From: Trichormus sp. M33_DOE_039
GTDB taxonomy: Bacteria; Cyanobacteriota; Cyanobacteriia; Cyanobacteriales; Nostocaceae
Reading direction: 5' to 3'
Assembly: GCA_015296085.1 (NCBI GenBank)
Contig: DVDT01000100.1
Location: 26,306-90,305 of the forward strand
Length of the DNA stretch: 64,000 bases
Part shown: positions 54,864 through 63,108 of the stretch, in pieces
Layout of the letters: the number at the start of each line of letters is the position of its first letter
Position numbering within the stretch: the stretch's first letter is position 1
The notes under the pieces: model-generated
Databases searched by the model: none
The model's input: only the letters and a program-made list of their open reading frames with translations
What the model was told of the DNA's origin: nothing
Translations under genes and position numbers: made by a program

Positions 54864-55219
54864 TGACACACTAAGCCAATTTTATAACCTCGTACGTCAA
54901 AAATAATTTAGTATAAAGGATGGTGTCTACTCTTTTGCAATATATTCATTGCAGCTTTAATCAAAGGTTTAAATTAAATAAATCAATGTAAAAATACTGA
55001 TGCTGATAGTATTTTATTTAATGAACTGTATTTGCGTAAAATGATCATATGGCTATGTTTTCTTCACAGAAATTAACATAAATCGTTGGTTGAAAGAGGA
55101 AACCTGATGATGGTAAGTTTATCAATAATACCCAGGAGCAACTATAAGTTACTTTTTAAATAAAAAAACTCAGTATTAAAACTGAGTTGTTCAAGAATAT
55201 TTTCTCTTAATTGCTGTCT
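54864..55219. other. Gap between the PEP-CTERM gene and hflX
   Basis: About 356 bases, no gene seen. It contains the hflX terminator at its right end and, presumably, the promoter of the PEP-CTERM gene at its left end. Confidence 0.5.
55156..55188 (-). terminator. Rho-independent terminator of hflX
   Basis: On the minus strand AACTCAGT, a 6-base loop and ACTGAGTT are followed by TTTTTATTT. It lies about 30 bases after the hflX stop codon, a classical terminator form. Confidence 0.85.
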
Positions 55220-56839
55220 TTATCGAGAATCTACAGCGTATTGAATTAGCTGACTCAAGCGATGACGCAAAGTTTCCAATCCTAAACGCTGACTAGCAGA
55301 AATAAACACAGCTAGGGGAAACTCTTCTTGCGCTAAGGCTAGAGTTTGACTATCGACCTGATCAATTTTGTTAAAAGCCACCAATGCTGGGCCGGGTGTC
55401 ACTGGCATTTGGGCAAGAATTTCCCGCACTGCACGAATGTGACTCAACCAAGCAGGATGGGATAAATCCACTAGGTGTAATAAGGCATCAGCTTCTGTGA
55501 CTTCTTCTAAAGTGGCACGGAAGGCATCCATGAGGGATGCTGGTAGTTCGTGAATAAACCCTACCGTATCTGTGATCAGTATTTCTTGGGTTTCTCCATT
55601 CTCAGCCCCAGGAATGACTAAACGGCGCGTGGTGGGGTCAAGAGTAGCAAATAACTGGTCAGCGGTGTAAACTTCAGCGTTGGTGAGAGCATTTAATAAG
55701 GTAGATTTGCCAGCGTTGGTATAACCAACTAAAGCCACTGAGGGAACTTCCCGATGTTGTCGGCGTTGACGTAAGCGTGAACGATGTGCTTGTAATTGGT
55801 TGACTTCTTGTTGTAGTCGGGAAATGCGTCTTTGAATGGCGCGGCGTTCGGTTTCTAATTTAGTTTCACCAGGGCCGCGAGTCCCGATACCACCCCCCAG
55901 TCGAGACATTGCTTGACCTCTGCCGGTCAGTCTCGGCAACATATATTCTAGCTGTGCTAGTTCGACTTGTAATTTACCAGCGCGGGATTGAGCGCGTTGA
56001 GCAAAAATATCTAGTATGACTTCGGTGCGGTCAACTACCCGGATACCAATTTGCGCTTCTAAGTTGCGGACTTGGGCGGGTGAGAGGTCGCGGTCAAAGA
56101 CAACTAGATTACATCCCAAGGTTTGGGCTGTGAGGGCAACTTCTTGGACTTTGCCTTCACCGATGACAGTTTGGGGATGAATGCGCGATCGCTTTTGTTG
56201 TACTGTCTGTAATACATCACCGCCAGCAGTATCCACTAACCGCGCCAATTCCGCTACAGTGTCGTGGAATTGCTGGAGTGAGGTTTGATCAGTCATCACA
56301 CCCACAATTAACACACGGTCATGATCAGCATCAACTTCCTGGGCGACAAATTCCCGACGGAATTCTGCTTCTAGTCCTTCTACTAAATCAATAAAATCTT
56401 GCTGTGCTAGGTCATCCAAGTTTAAAGGTGGTGATATGCTCCAACTAGCAGATTGACTATTGCTCGACCCAGAAAACGCTGCACTAGGAATCAAAGCACG
56501 GGTATCTTGCGGGACTAGATGGGCTAAATAGGCCTCTTTAACGTAGCCTGTAGCCCCGCCACCGCGGCGTGTAAAGCCTGTCCCAGTGATATTGATCACT
56601 GCTAAAGCATCTAAGCGTTGCATAGCCATTGCTGTCAGAGCTGCTTCATTGGGCGGTTCTGCTTTGAGATGGGTAGCGATGCAACGGATACCGCTAAGAC
56701 GTTCCGCACCATAACGCGGCAATTCCATTGGAGGAATTTGGGTTTGACGCGGAGTGCCTACGCCAACCCGAATCACTTGTCCGCGACGGTTGACATAGGC
56801 ACATACAGGTAGGTTAATTTCCGTGCTAATAGCCGCCAA
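55220..56839 (-). CDS. hflX: Ribosome-associated GTPase HflX (start uncertain)
   Basis: An HflX-type GTPase that splits or rescues stalled ribosomes. The N-terminal HflX domain includes HPQTVIGEGKVQEVALTAQ. Just before the G domain comes GGIGTRGPGETKLETERR, the HflX hallmark. The G motifs are GYTNAGKST (G1, near residue 370), DTVGFIHELP (G3) and FNKID (G4). The TTG start at 56839 is the first ordinary start, giving 539 residues. The frame stays open and conserved-looking for at least 40 more codons to 56959 (IETIFGNLQGLKSSQLKQLQ), where an ATA stands in place of the expected Met. The real protein may therefore be ~579 residues. Confidence 0.93.
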   Translation of the reverse strand: MAAISTEINLPVCAYVNRRGQVIRVGVGTPRQTQIPPMELPRYGAERLSGIRCIATHLKAEPPNEAALTAMAMQRLDALAVINITGTGFTRRGGGATGYVKEAYLAHLVPQDTRALIPSAAFSGSSNSQSASWSISPPLNLDDLAQQDFIDLVEGLEAEFRREFVAQEVDADHDRVLIVGVMTDQTSLQQFHDTVAELARLVDTAGGDVLQTVQQKRSRIHPQTVIGEGKVQEVALTAQTLGCNLVVFDRDLSPAQVRNLEAQIGIRVVDRTEVILDIFAQRAQSRAGKLQVELAQLEYMLPRLTGRGQAMSRLGGGIGTRGPGETKLETERRAIQRRISRLQQEVNQLQAHRSRLRQRRQHREVPSVALVGYTNAGKSTLLNALTNAEVYTADQLFATLDPTTRRLVIPGAENGETQEILITDTVGFIHELPASLMDAFRATLEEVTEADALLHLVDLSHPAWLSHIRAVREILAQMPVTPGPALVAFNKIDQVDSQTLALAQEEFPLAVFISASQRLGLETLRHRLSQLIQYAVDSR

Positions 56840-57158
56840 ACGCTGGGAAAATTCAGGCGTAGTGATGCGATCGCCTGGGATGCGTTGGTGGTACAGTCGC
56901 TGTAGTTGCTTCAGCTGACTGGATTTTAAACCCTGAAGATTTCCGAAAATAGTTTCTATAGGCGTTTCTGACCAGCTAAACTGGCCCCCCGAATCCTTCT
57001 ATTGTCTATTTTACAACAGGGCTAGGACTGCAAACTCTGTCTTTTGGGGATTGCGTGGATGAGTAAAGGGGTGCTGAGATGATTTTTCTTTGTAGTTCAT
57101 CAGCCTTTACTTCCAGGATTATAATCAACACATACAATTGCCCCTCACTCATCCAGCA

Positions 57159-57800
57159 ATGGTCACTACACGTCACGCTTCAGAACAAAGAGTTGTGTTG
57201 AGGAATATTAGTTGGCAGACTTTTAAAATCATGCTAGCTGATATGGGAGAAGATCGGACTTCCCGAATGACTTACGACCAAGGAACGCTGGAAATTATGA
57301 CCCCGCTTTTCCCCCATGAGTATTGGAAATGTTTAATTGAACGTCTGATTTTTGTTTTGGGGGAAGAGTTGAATTTAGAAATTCTTCCGGCTGGTTCTAC
57401 AACATTTAAACGGGAAGATTTGCGGCGTGGTGCTGAACCAGATGGCAGCTACTATATTCGTAATGCAGTATTGATGAGGAATAAAACGGAGATTGATTTA
57501 AATACTGACCCAGCACCAGATTTAGTAGTAGAAATAGATTTGACTAGTTCTTCACTGGATAAATTCCAGATTTATGCTTCCTTGGGTGTGGCTGAATTGT
57601 GGCGTTATGATGATGGATTATTTTATATTTATCAACTGCAACAGGGGCAATATATAGAGTGTAATAGTTCACCGATGTTTAACCAGTTGAATTTAACTGA
57701 AATTCCCAAATTTTTAGAAGAAAGTCAGCGAATTGGTGTGATGGCGATGACAAGAAACTTCCGCAATTGGGTGAGGAAACAGTTAGAGGTTGAGAAATAG
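57159..57800 (+). CDS. Uma2-family (DUF820) protein
   Basis: A 213-residue Uma2 protein of a third branch. It has RNISWQTFKIMLADMGED, MTYDQGTLEIMTPLFPHEYW, AEPDGSYYIRN (the PD-type motif), PAPDLVVEIDLTSSSLDKF (the acidic catalytic strand) and AELWRYDDG. The ATG at 57159 gives the common N-terminus; an in-frame TTG 21 bases earlier exists. It is convergent with the TPR gene of module B. Function unproven; nuclease-fold family. Confidence 0.88.
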   Translation: MVTTRHASEQRVVLRNISWQTFKIMLADMGEDRTSRMTYDQGTLEIMTPLFPHEYWKCLIERLIFVLGEELNLEILPAGSTTFKREDLRRGAEPDGSYYIRNAVLMRNKTEIDLNTDPAPDLVVEIDLTSSSLDKFQIYASLGVAELWRYDDGLFYIYQLQQGQYIECNSSPMFNQLNLTEIPKFLEESQRIGVMAMTRNFRNWVRKQLEVEK

Positions 57801-57868
57801 TTGGTGGGTGAAAAGGTGAGCGATCGCTTTAATTTCTTAAGTGAGACTTTGAAGGCGATCGCTACATA

Positions 57869-60250
57869 CTATTGTTTAATTAAAGCTAAAAATCTTGTAT
57901 CTTCTCGAAGCACATCAAAACTTGAATCATCTTTTGCCATTTCACGGTATTCATTAGGACTCATGCTGATAGCAGTTATTAAACTTTCAAGTGCTAATTC
58001 AACATTTATCTGTGCAGCATAACAACGAGCTTTACTGTACCAAGCAGTATAATTATCAGGTTTAATCTCTATAACCTTATTAAAACAACTAATAGCTTCT
58101 TCATAGCGTTGTAATTGCATTAATGCAAAACCTTTATTAGACCAAGTAACATAGCTGTCATATTTAAACTCAAGAGCTTTATCACAACTATTAATAGCAT
58201 CTTGATAACGAGGTAAATAATAAAGTGCAAAACTTCGGTTCACCCATGTCAAGCCATAATCAAGTTTAAGTTCAAGAGCTTTATCGAAATTTATAAGAGC
58301 TTCTGAACATTCTGGTATTTCTAATAATAGAGTCTTTCTGTTCTTATGGTTTTCTTTTATTATGAAGCCAATTTCTAAAGCTTTCTCATAAACAATAACC
58401 AGACCTTCAGCAGAATATTTTTTGAGCAGTAAATATCCCTTGTTATTCCAGCAAGTATATTCATCTGGTTGAATTTTTATAACGTTGTCAAAACTAGATA
58501 TTGCTTCAGAATAAAAACCTAGTTGATAAGCGGCGTAGCCTCTAGCCTCCCAAGCTTGGTGATAATCTGGTTTAAATTTCAGTGCTTGGTCGTAAGATAA
58601 TATTGCCTCTTCATCGCGTCCTAAATTTCGTAGCGAAATGCCGCGACTGTACCAAGCATAGTGATAATCTGGTTGAAATTTCAGTGCTTGGTCGTAGGAT
58701 GATATCGCCTCTTCATAGCGTTCTAAATTTCTTAGCGCATTGCCTAGACTGTACCAAGCATAGTGATAATCTGGTTGAAATTTCAGTGCTTGGTCGTAGG
58801 ATGATATCGCCTCTTCATTACGTCCTAAGTCTGATAGTGCAATGCCGCGATTGTTCCAAGCTTCGTGTTTATCTGGTTGAAATTTCAGTGCTTGGTCGTA
58901 GGATGATATCGCCTCTTCCTTGCATCCTAAATCTGATAGCGCATTGCCGCGATTGTACCAAGCTTGGTGATAATCTGGTTGAAATTTCAGTGCTTGGTTG
59001 TAGGATGATATTGCCTCTTCATTGCGTCCTAAATCTGATAGCGCATTGCCGCGATTGTACCAAGCTTGGTGATGATCTAGTTGAAATTTCAGTGCTTGGT
59101 CATAAGATGATATCGCCTCTTCCTTACATCCTAAATCTGATAGTACAAGACCGCGATTGTTCCAAGCTTCGTGTTTATCTGGTTTAATTTTCAGTGCTTG
59201 GTCGTAGGATGATATCGCCTCTTCCTTGCATCCTAAATCTGATAGGGCAAGACCGCGATTGTTCCAAGCTTGGTGATAATCTGGTTGAAATTTCAGTGCT
59301 TGGTCGTAGGATGATATAGCTTCTTCATTACGTCCTAAATTTAATAGCGCATTGCCACGATTGTACCAAGCTTGGTGATAATCTGGTTGAAATTTCAGTG
59401 CTTGGTTGTAGGATGATATCGCCTCTTCATTGCGTCCTAAATCTGATAGCGCATTGCCGCGATTGTACCAAGCTTGGTGATAATCTGGTTGAAATTTCAG
59501 TGCTTGGTCATAGGATGATATCGCTGCTTCAGATTCTTGTGCCGCATACAGCAAGTTGCCTAGTTCAAGTAGTAAACCTACCTTCTTATCTTCTGTCTGA
59601 TGTTGTTCTCCTAACAAGTCTTGAAATTCCAGAACTTTTTCAATTTTTTGTTCCTGGCTAAGTTGTAAATATTCCTCATAATTTCCTGACAATATCAACC
59701 TATTTGATTCCTGTTCAACTAACTCAGGTGTAGTTGGTAATTCAAATACTCCAGAACGCCAATCAAAGAAATCTGGGGCGCGATGAATTAAATAGTTGAT
59801 GGAGAAGGAACGCAACAGAAAAACAAAGCAAAACGGGAAATCATCTCTAAACCGTTCTCGTTGTTGGTTTAAGTGATTTAAAATATGCGGCACACTGGTT
59901 AAATTGCTAAATTGTCCTTCAGTTATTTCACCAAAGGTTCTTTTCTCATATTTATATAAGGAATATTCCAGACCTTTAATCAATAAAATATCTATTTGCT
60001 TGTTTTGAACAAACTCAGCCACTCGCTGATATAAATTATCAACTGCCTCAACTAAGCGCAAAACTTCTATATGCTTCTGGAGAATATCCTGGGGAAGTTT
60101 AGTAATTAAATTATCTGCTTCCACAGGAGTACACTGCACAAAATACAAACCAAATCCAGATTTGCGTTTCAGGGCGCGGACTAAATCTTGATAGGCTGCT
60201 TCTGGTTCAGGGGGTAAATCATCATCCCAGTCGTTGAAATCTGAGTTCAT
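57869..60250 (-). CDS. TPR-repeat protein of module B
   Basis: A 793-residue protein. The N-terminal domain (~1-175) has GFGLYFVQC, LNQQRERFRDDFPFCFVFLL and RAPDFFDWRSGVFEL, matching the N-terminus of the WD40 protein at 42047-47032 (identical spacing from FPF to APDF). From residue ~225 there are about 16 tetratricopeptide repeats of 34 residues; repeats 2-11 are nearly identical (QAWYNRGNALSDLGRNEEA), the later ones more varied. It has no NTPase domain of its own. Its start overlaps the stop of the upstream ATPase gene by 4 bases (ATGA), indicating translational coupling. Confidence 0.9.
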   Translation of the reverse strand: MNSDFNDWDDDLPPEPEAAYQDLVRALKRKSGFGLYFVQCTPVEADNLITKLPQDILQKHIEVLRLVEAVDNLYQRVAEFVQNKQIDILLIKGLEYSLYKYEKRTFGEITEGQFSNLTSVPHILNHLNQQRERFRDDFPFCFVFLLRSFSINYLIHRAPDFFDWRSGVFELPTTPELVEQESNRLILSGNYEEYLQLSQEQKIEKVLEFQDLLGEQHQTEDKKVGLLLELGNLLYAAQESEAAISSYDQALKFQPDYHQAWYNRGNALSDLGRNEEAISSYNQALKFQPDYHQAWYNRGNALLNLGRNEEAISSYDQALKFQPDYHQAWNNRGLALSDLGCKEEAISSYDQALKIKPDKHEAWNNRGLVLSDLGCKEEAISSYDQALKFQLDHHQAWYNRGNALSDLGRNEEAISSYNQALKFQPDYHQAWYNRGNALSDLGCKEEAISSYDQALKFQPDKHEAWNNRGIALSDLGRNEEAISSYDQALKFQPDYHYAWYSLGNALRNLERYEEAISSYDQALKFQPDYHYAWYSRGISLRNLGRDEEAILSYDQALKFKPDYHQAWEARGYAAYQLGFYSEAISSFDNVIKIQPDEYTCWNNKGYLLLKKYSAEGLVIVYEKALEIGFIIKENHKNRKTLLLEIPECSEALINFDKALELKLDYGLTWVNRSFALYYLPRYQDAINSCDKALEFKYDSYVTWSNKGFALMQLQRYEEAISCFNKVIEIKPDNYTAWYSKARCYAAQINVELALESLITAISMSPNEYREMAKDDSSFDVLREDTRFLALIKQ
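58560..59550. repeat. 102-bp tandem repeats inside the TPR gene
   Basis: About ten consecutive 102-base units encode the near-identical TPRs. The DNA itself is highly conserved between units (for example GGTTGAAATTTCAGTGCTTG recurs), so copy number could change by recombination. Long open frames on the opposite strand here are shadows of this repetition. Confidence 0.9.
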
Positions 60251-61572
60251 AGAAGTTTTGCTACGGCTTCTTTAAATTCTGTAACTCCTTGAATTAATGG
60301 ATGAATATCATACCAACGCTGCATCTCGCCTTCATCATCCATATATCGGTATTCTAAAAGGCATCGATTATACATCAGCTTTCTATACTCATCATCATTA
60401 ACAATGCGTTTAGTACGTGATACTTCCGCTAACAAACACCATTGAGAATTTTCGACGGCACGGCGGTAAGTATCTCTAGCTTGAGTAATTGCTCTGCGTA
60501 CAGCATTTTCTGTAATTGGTAAGTCTTCAGTCCTTCCAATAGCGTCTTGAGTTAACAATAGCAAATTCCTCACATGACCTCCACTCATTAAGCAGAGTTT
60601 TTCTAAGGTTTGGGGACTATCGAAAATGTCTTTATCTAATGATAATTCCGGTGCAATGTACCGGACTCGCTTGTTAATTACTTCCTTAACTTTATTGATT
60701 CCTGGCTGGTAAACATCTCCTTGGATGGTTTTCACCATAATCATCGGTAAAGTTAAACATTCACCATATATATCTCTCAGATCCGTTGCCCTTGTAGAAT
60801 ACAACATGGAAATAGGGAGAGTGTAAACCAAATGACAGTCTAAAGCTTGAAGTTGTTCGCTGCGGTCTAGAAATACTTCGTCATAATTGGTGCGTTCTCC
60901 ATCTTTAACTAACACCATCCGGTCTAAATTATCAACAATTACCGCCAGTTTAGTGTAGCCGTTAGGTAAGTTTTGTTTAGCATCCCCAAGAAACTCATTT
61001 AAAACCTGAATTAACGTAACGGTGTGAGGGTTAATTTTTTGGCGAATCTTCTGGCGTAATTCAGGAACAGCCCTTAAATTAGCTGTCAATTTGGCAAATT
61101 GGCTCAGTTGCGCTTCTATCGCTAGGCTGTCAAACTCTATAGGAGTTTGCACCAAATCTTTCACATCTTCCCATCGATTTTTTAGCCAGTCGAGTATGGG
61201 ACGAGGACTAGCAATTTCTTTCAAGTCTTTAAGTAAGCGACGAGTACAAGCAAGGAGAATATCTGTATACTGAGCATCTTCTGAGTCGATATCTTCCTCA
61301 TCAGCCGCAAAATAGACGACGTAAAATTGGCGATTTTCTAAATACTTTTTTAACCTGAGTAGTTCTGTAGATTTACCCGCACCCCGATGACCAGAATACA
61401 ATTGATAAGTATTTTGATCCGACAGTCGCATCCGATTTCCCAACTCTTGGAGAATATCCGCATCTCCCCGCACATCCTGACAGTCTACATATTTCGGATC
61501 ACCTGCTGGTAGAGGTTCAAATGGGTTAAAGGCGTTATAGAGTTGACTGAGTAAGTCAGGACTATTAACCAT
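60247..61572 (-). CDS. P-loop AAA/KAP-like ATPase (module B)
   Basis: A 441-residue ATPase from the ATG at 61572. Walker A is GHRGAGKST (61-69), Walker B AVIVDNLDR, and a late conserved stretch reads SGGHVRNLLLLT. It is a paralogue of the ATPase at 47444-48775, with the same motifs in the same order (QDVRG, FYVVYFAADEED, VYTLPISMLY). It overlaps the TPR gene by 4 bases, so the two are made together. Partner role with the TPR protein is strongly suggested by the pairing in both modules; the activity is unknown. Confidence 0.9.
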   Translation of the reverse strand: MVNSPDLLSQLYNAFNPFEPLPAGDPKYVDCQDVRGDADILQELGNRMRLSDQNTYQLYSGHRGAGKSTELLRLKKYLENRQFYVVYFAADEEDIDSEDAQYTDILLACTRRLLKDLKEIASPRPILDWLKNRWEDVKDLVQTPIEFDSLAIEAQLSQFAKLTANLRAVPELRQKIRQKINPHTVTLIQVLNEFLGDAKQNLPNGYTKLAVIVDNLDRMVLVKDGERTNYDEVFLDRSEQLQALDCHLVYTLPISMLYSTRATDLRDIYGECLTLPMIMVKTIQGDVYQPGINKVKEVINKRVRYIAPELSLDKDIFDSPQTLEKLCLMSGGHVRNLLLLTQDAIGRTEDLPITENAVRRAITQARDTYRRAVENSQWCLLAEVSRTKRIVNDDEYRKLMYNRCLLEYRYMDDEGEMQRWYDIHPLIQGVTEFKEAVAKLL

Positions 61573-61677
61573 AGGTAAAAAATATAGCAATGTTGCTCAC
61601 AATACCAAAAATTATAGAAAATGACATTGCTGGGAAAAAAGAAGAAAAAGTAAAATGAGGTTCTGATACTCATCGAT

Positions 61678-61865
61678 GGAGTTCAAAGACTCGTCGCCGA
61701 GTACCTGAGATAGATGAACGGAGTTCAAAGACTCGTTCACGAGTATCTGAGGTAGATAAACGGAGTTCAAAGACTCGTCGCCGAGTATTTGAGATAGATA
61801 AACGGAGTTCAAAGACTCGTTTACGAGTATCTGAGGTAGATGAACGGAGTTCAAAGACTCGTCGC
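61678..61865. repeat. 42-bp tandem repeat array upstream of module B
   Basis: Four full 42-base units and a partial fifth, starting at 61678, 61720, 61762, 61804 and 61846. All begin GGAGTTCAAAGACTCG. Units 1 and 3 share TCGCCGAGTA, and units 2 and 4 share TATCTGAGGTAGAT, so the array is an 84-base higher-order repeat. Units 2 and 4 contain the small palindromes ACTCGT-TC-ACGAGT and ACTCGT-TT-ACGAGT; units 1 and 3 contain ACTCG-TCGC-CGAGT. It is not a CRISPR array, as there are no unique spacers. Because 42 is a multiple of 3, several frames stay open across it. Confidence 0.9.
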
Positions 61866-61897
61866 AAGCAATCATCAAACCCTTACAATACAAGGCT

Positions 61898-62896
61898 TTA
61901 TAAGCTGTAACCTGTTGTAGAAGTTGGGGTTAAAGTTGTTCGCCATTGCTGCACCGCTTTTTGCAATTCTCCAGACAACCAACTATCAAACTGAGGATAC
62001 ACAGGTAAACGTGGTACTAATTCCCACCCCGCAGGCTGTAAAATTTCTCTTAATTCTCGTTCTTGAAGATGGGGATAATCTGGGTTTACTTCATCTTTCG
62101 GGCCAATTCCGCCTAAATCTCTTGCACCAGCTTCGATACAAGCAAGTAACCATTGTTCATCTTTGACTAAATTTGGCGGAATTTGAATTGTGATATCTGA
62201 CGGTAAAATCTGGCGTGCTTTGGTAATAACTGCTGGTAGCTGATGAGGATCAAATAGTGGCGCGTCAAAGGTTTGCTGATTACCTGGACTGTGGGGTTGT
62301 AAAATGACTTCTTGAATATGATGATAACGTTGATGAATGGAGGAAATAGCTGTTAATGTTTCCCACCAATCATCAGAAGTTTCCCCAATTCCCAACAATA
62401 AGCCTGTAGTAAAGGGAATTTGCAATTCTCCCGCCCATTCTAATTGTTGCAGCCTGAGTTCTGGTAATTTACTCGGTGCGTGACGATGGACTGTCTTTAA
62501 TAATGCTGGGGTTAACTGTTCTAACATTAAGCCCATTGATACATTGACATTTTTGAGTCGCTGCATCTCTGCAAAGCTCAAAGGCCCTGCGTTGGTGTGT
62601 GGTAAAAAACCCATTGATAAGGCTAACTCACACAAATCATAAACTCTCTGAAACCATGCTTTACGTTTATTTGAGTGAGGACTCACCTCACCACTAAGAA
62701 TGAGAATTTCGCAAACTTGCTGATTTTGCAGTCTTTTTAAGATACCCTCAGCTGTTGATAAACTTAACCAGGGGCTTTTACCAGGGTCGGTGCGAAAATT
62801 GCAGTAGGTACAGCGATTGAAGCATTCATAAGTTGGAACGATTGTGTAAGCAGGGCTGTAGCTGACAAGGGAAGAGTTGGCTAATGTTGTAGTCAC
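61898..62896 (-). CDS. cofG: FO synthase subunit CofG
   Basis: A 332-residue radical-SAM enzyme. Together with CofH it makes 7,8-didemethyl-8-hydroxy-5-deazariboflavin (FO) from tyrosine and a flavin precursor. The radical-SAM cluster cysteines are C25, C29 and C32 (ECFNRCTYC). Other family marks are LILSGEVSP, LPHTNAGPLSF, SMGLMLEQ and the closing RDLGGIGPKDEVNPDYPH. Cyanobacteria use FO as the antenna of certain DNA photolyases. No cofH adjoins it here. It diverges from psbA (212-bp gap). Confidence 0.93.
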   Translation of the reverse strand: MTTTLANSSLVSYSPAYTIVPTYECFNRCTYCNFRTDPGKSPWLSLSTAEGILKRLQNQQVCEILILSGEVSPHSNKRKAWFQRVYDLCELALSMGFLPHTNAGPLSFAEMQRLKNVNVSMGLMLEQLTPALLKTVHRHAPSKLPELRLQQLEWAGELQIPFTTGLLLGIGETSDDWWETLTAISSIHQRYHHIQEVILQPHSPGNQQTFDAPLFDPHQLPAVITKARQILPSDITIQIPPNLVKDEQWLLACIEAGARDLGGIGPKDEVNPDYPHLQERELREILQPAGWELVPRLPVYPQFDSWLSGELQKAVQQWRTTLTPTSTTGYSL

Positions 62897-63108
62897 AATC
62901 TTTGAACAATAGTAAATGAACAGTGTTAAGCAAAATTAATTTACTCTGTAAGCCCGAAATATCTATAAAAACTAAGTATCAGAGCTTTCCACAGGTTAAA
63001 AGAGAAAATTTTTTCTCAAAATACTTTACAAAACGCAATACTATGAATTAAGCTATGTAACAGGTTGAGAGACCTAAAACATTCATACCAAAACGTAATC
63101 ATAAAGAC

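Noticed and set aside
58582..59661. Long plus-strand open frames rich in repeated Leu/Cys/Asp across the TPR gene
   Set aside because: They are antisense to near-identical TPR units; the repeating 102-base pattern keeps several frames open. The minus-strand TPR reading is the real one.
61678..61865. CRISPR-like array
   Set aside because: The 42-bp units are joined directly with no unique spacers between them, alternate in two types and have no cas genes nearby.
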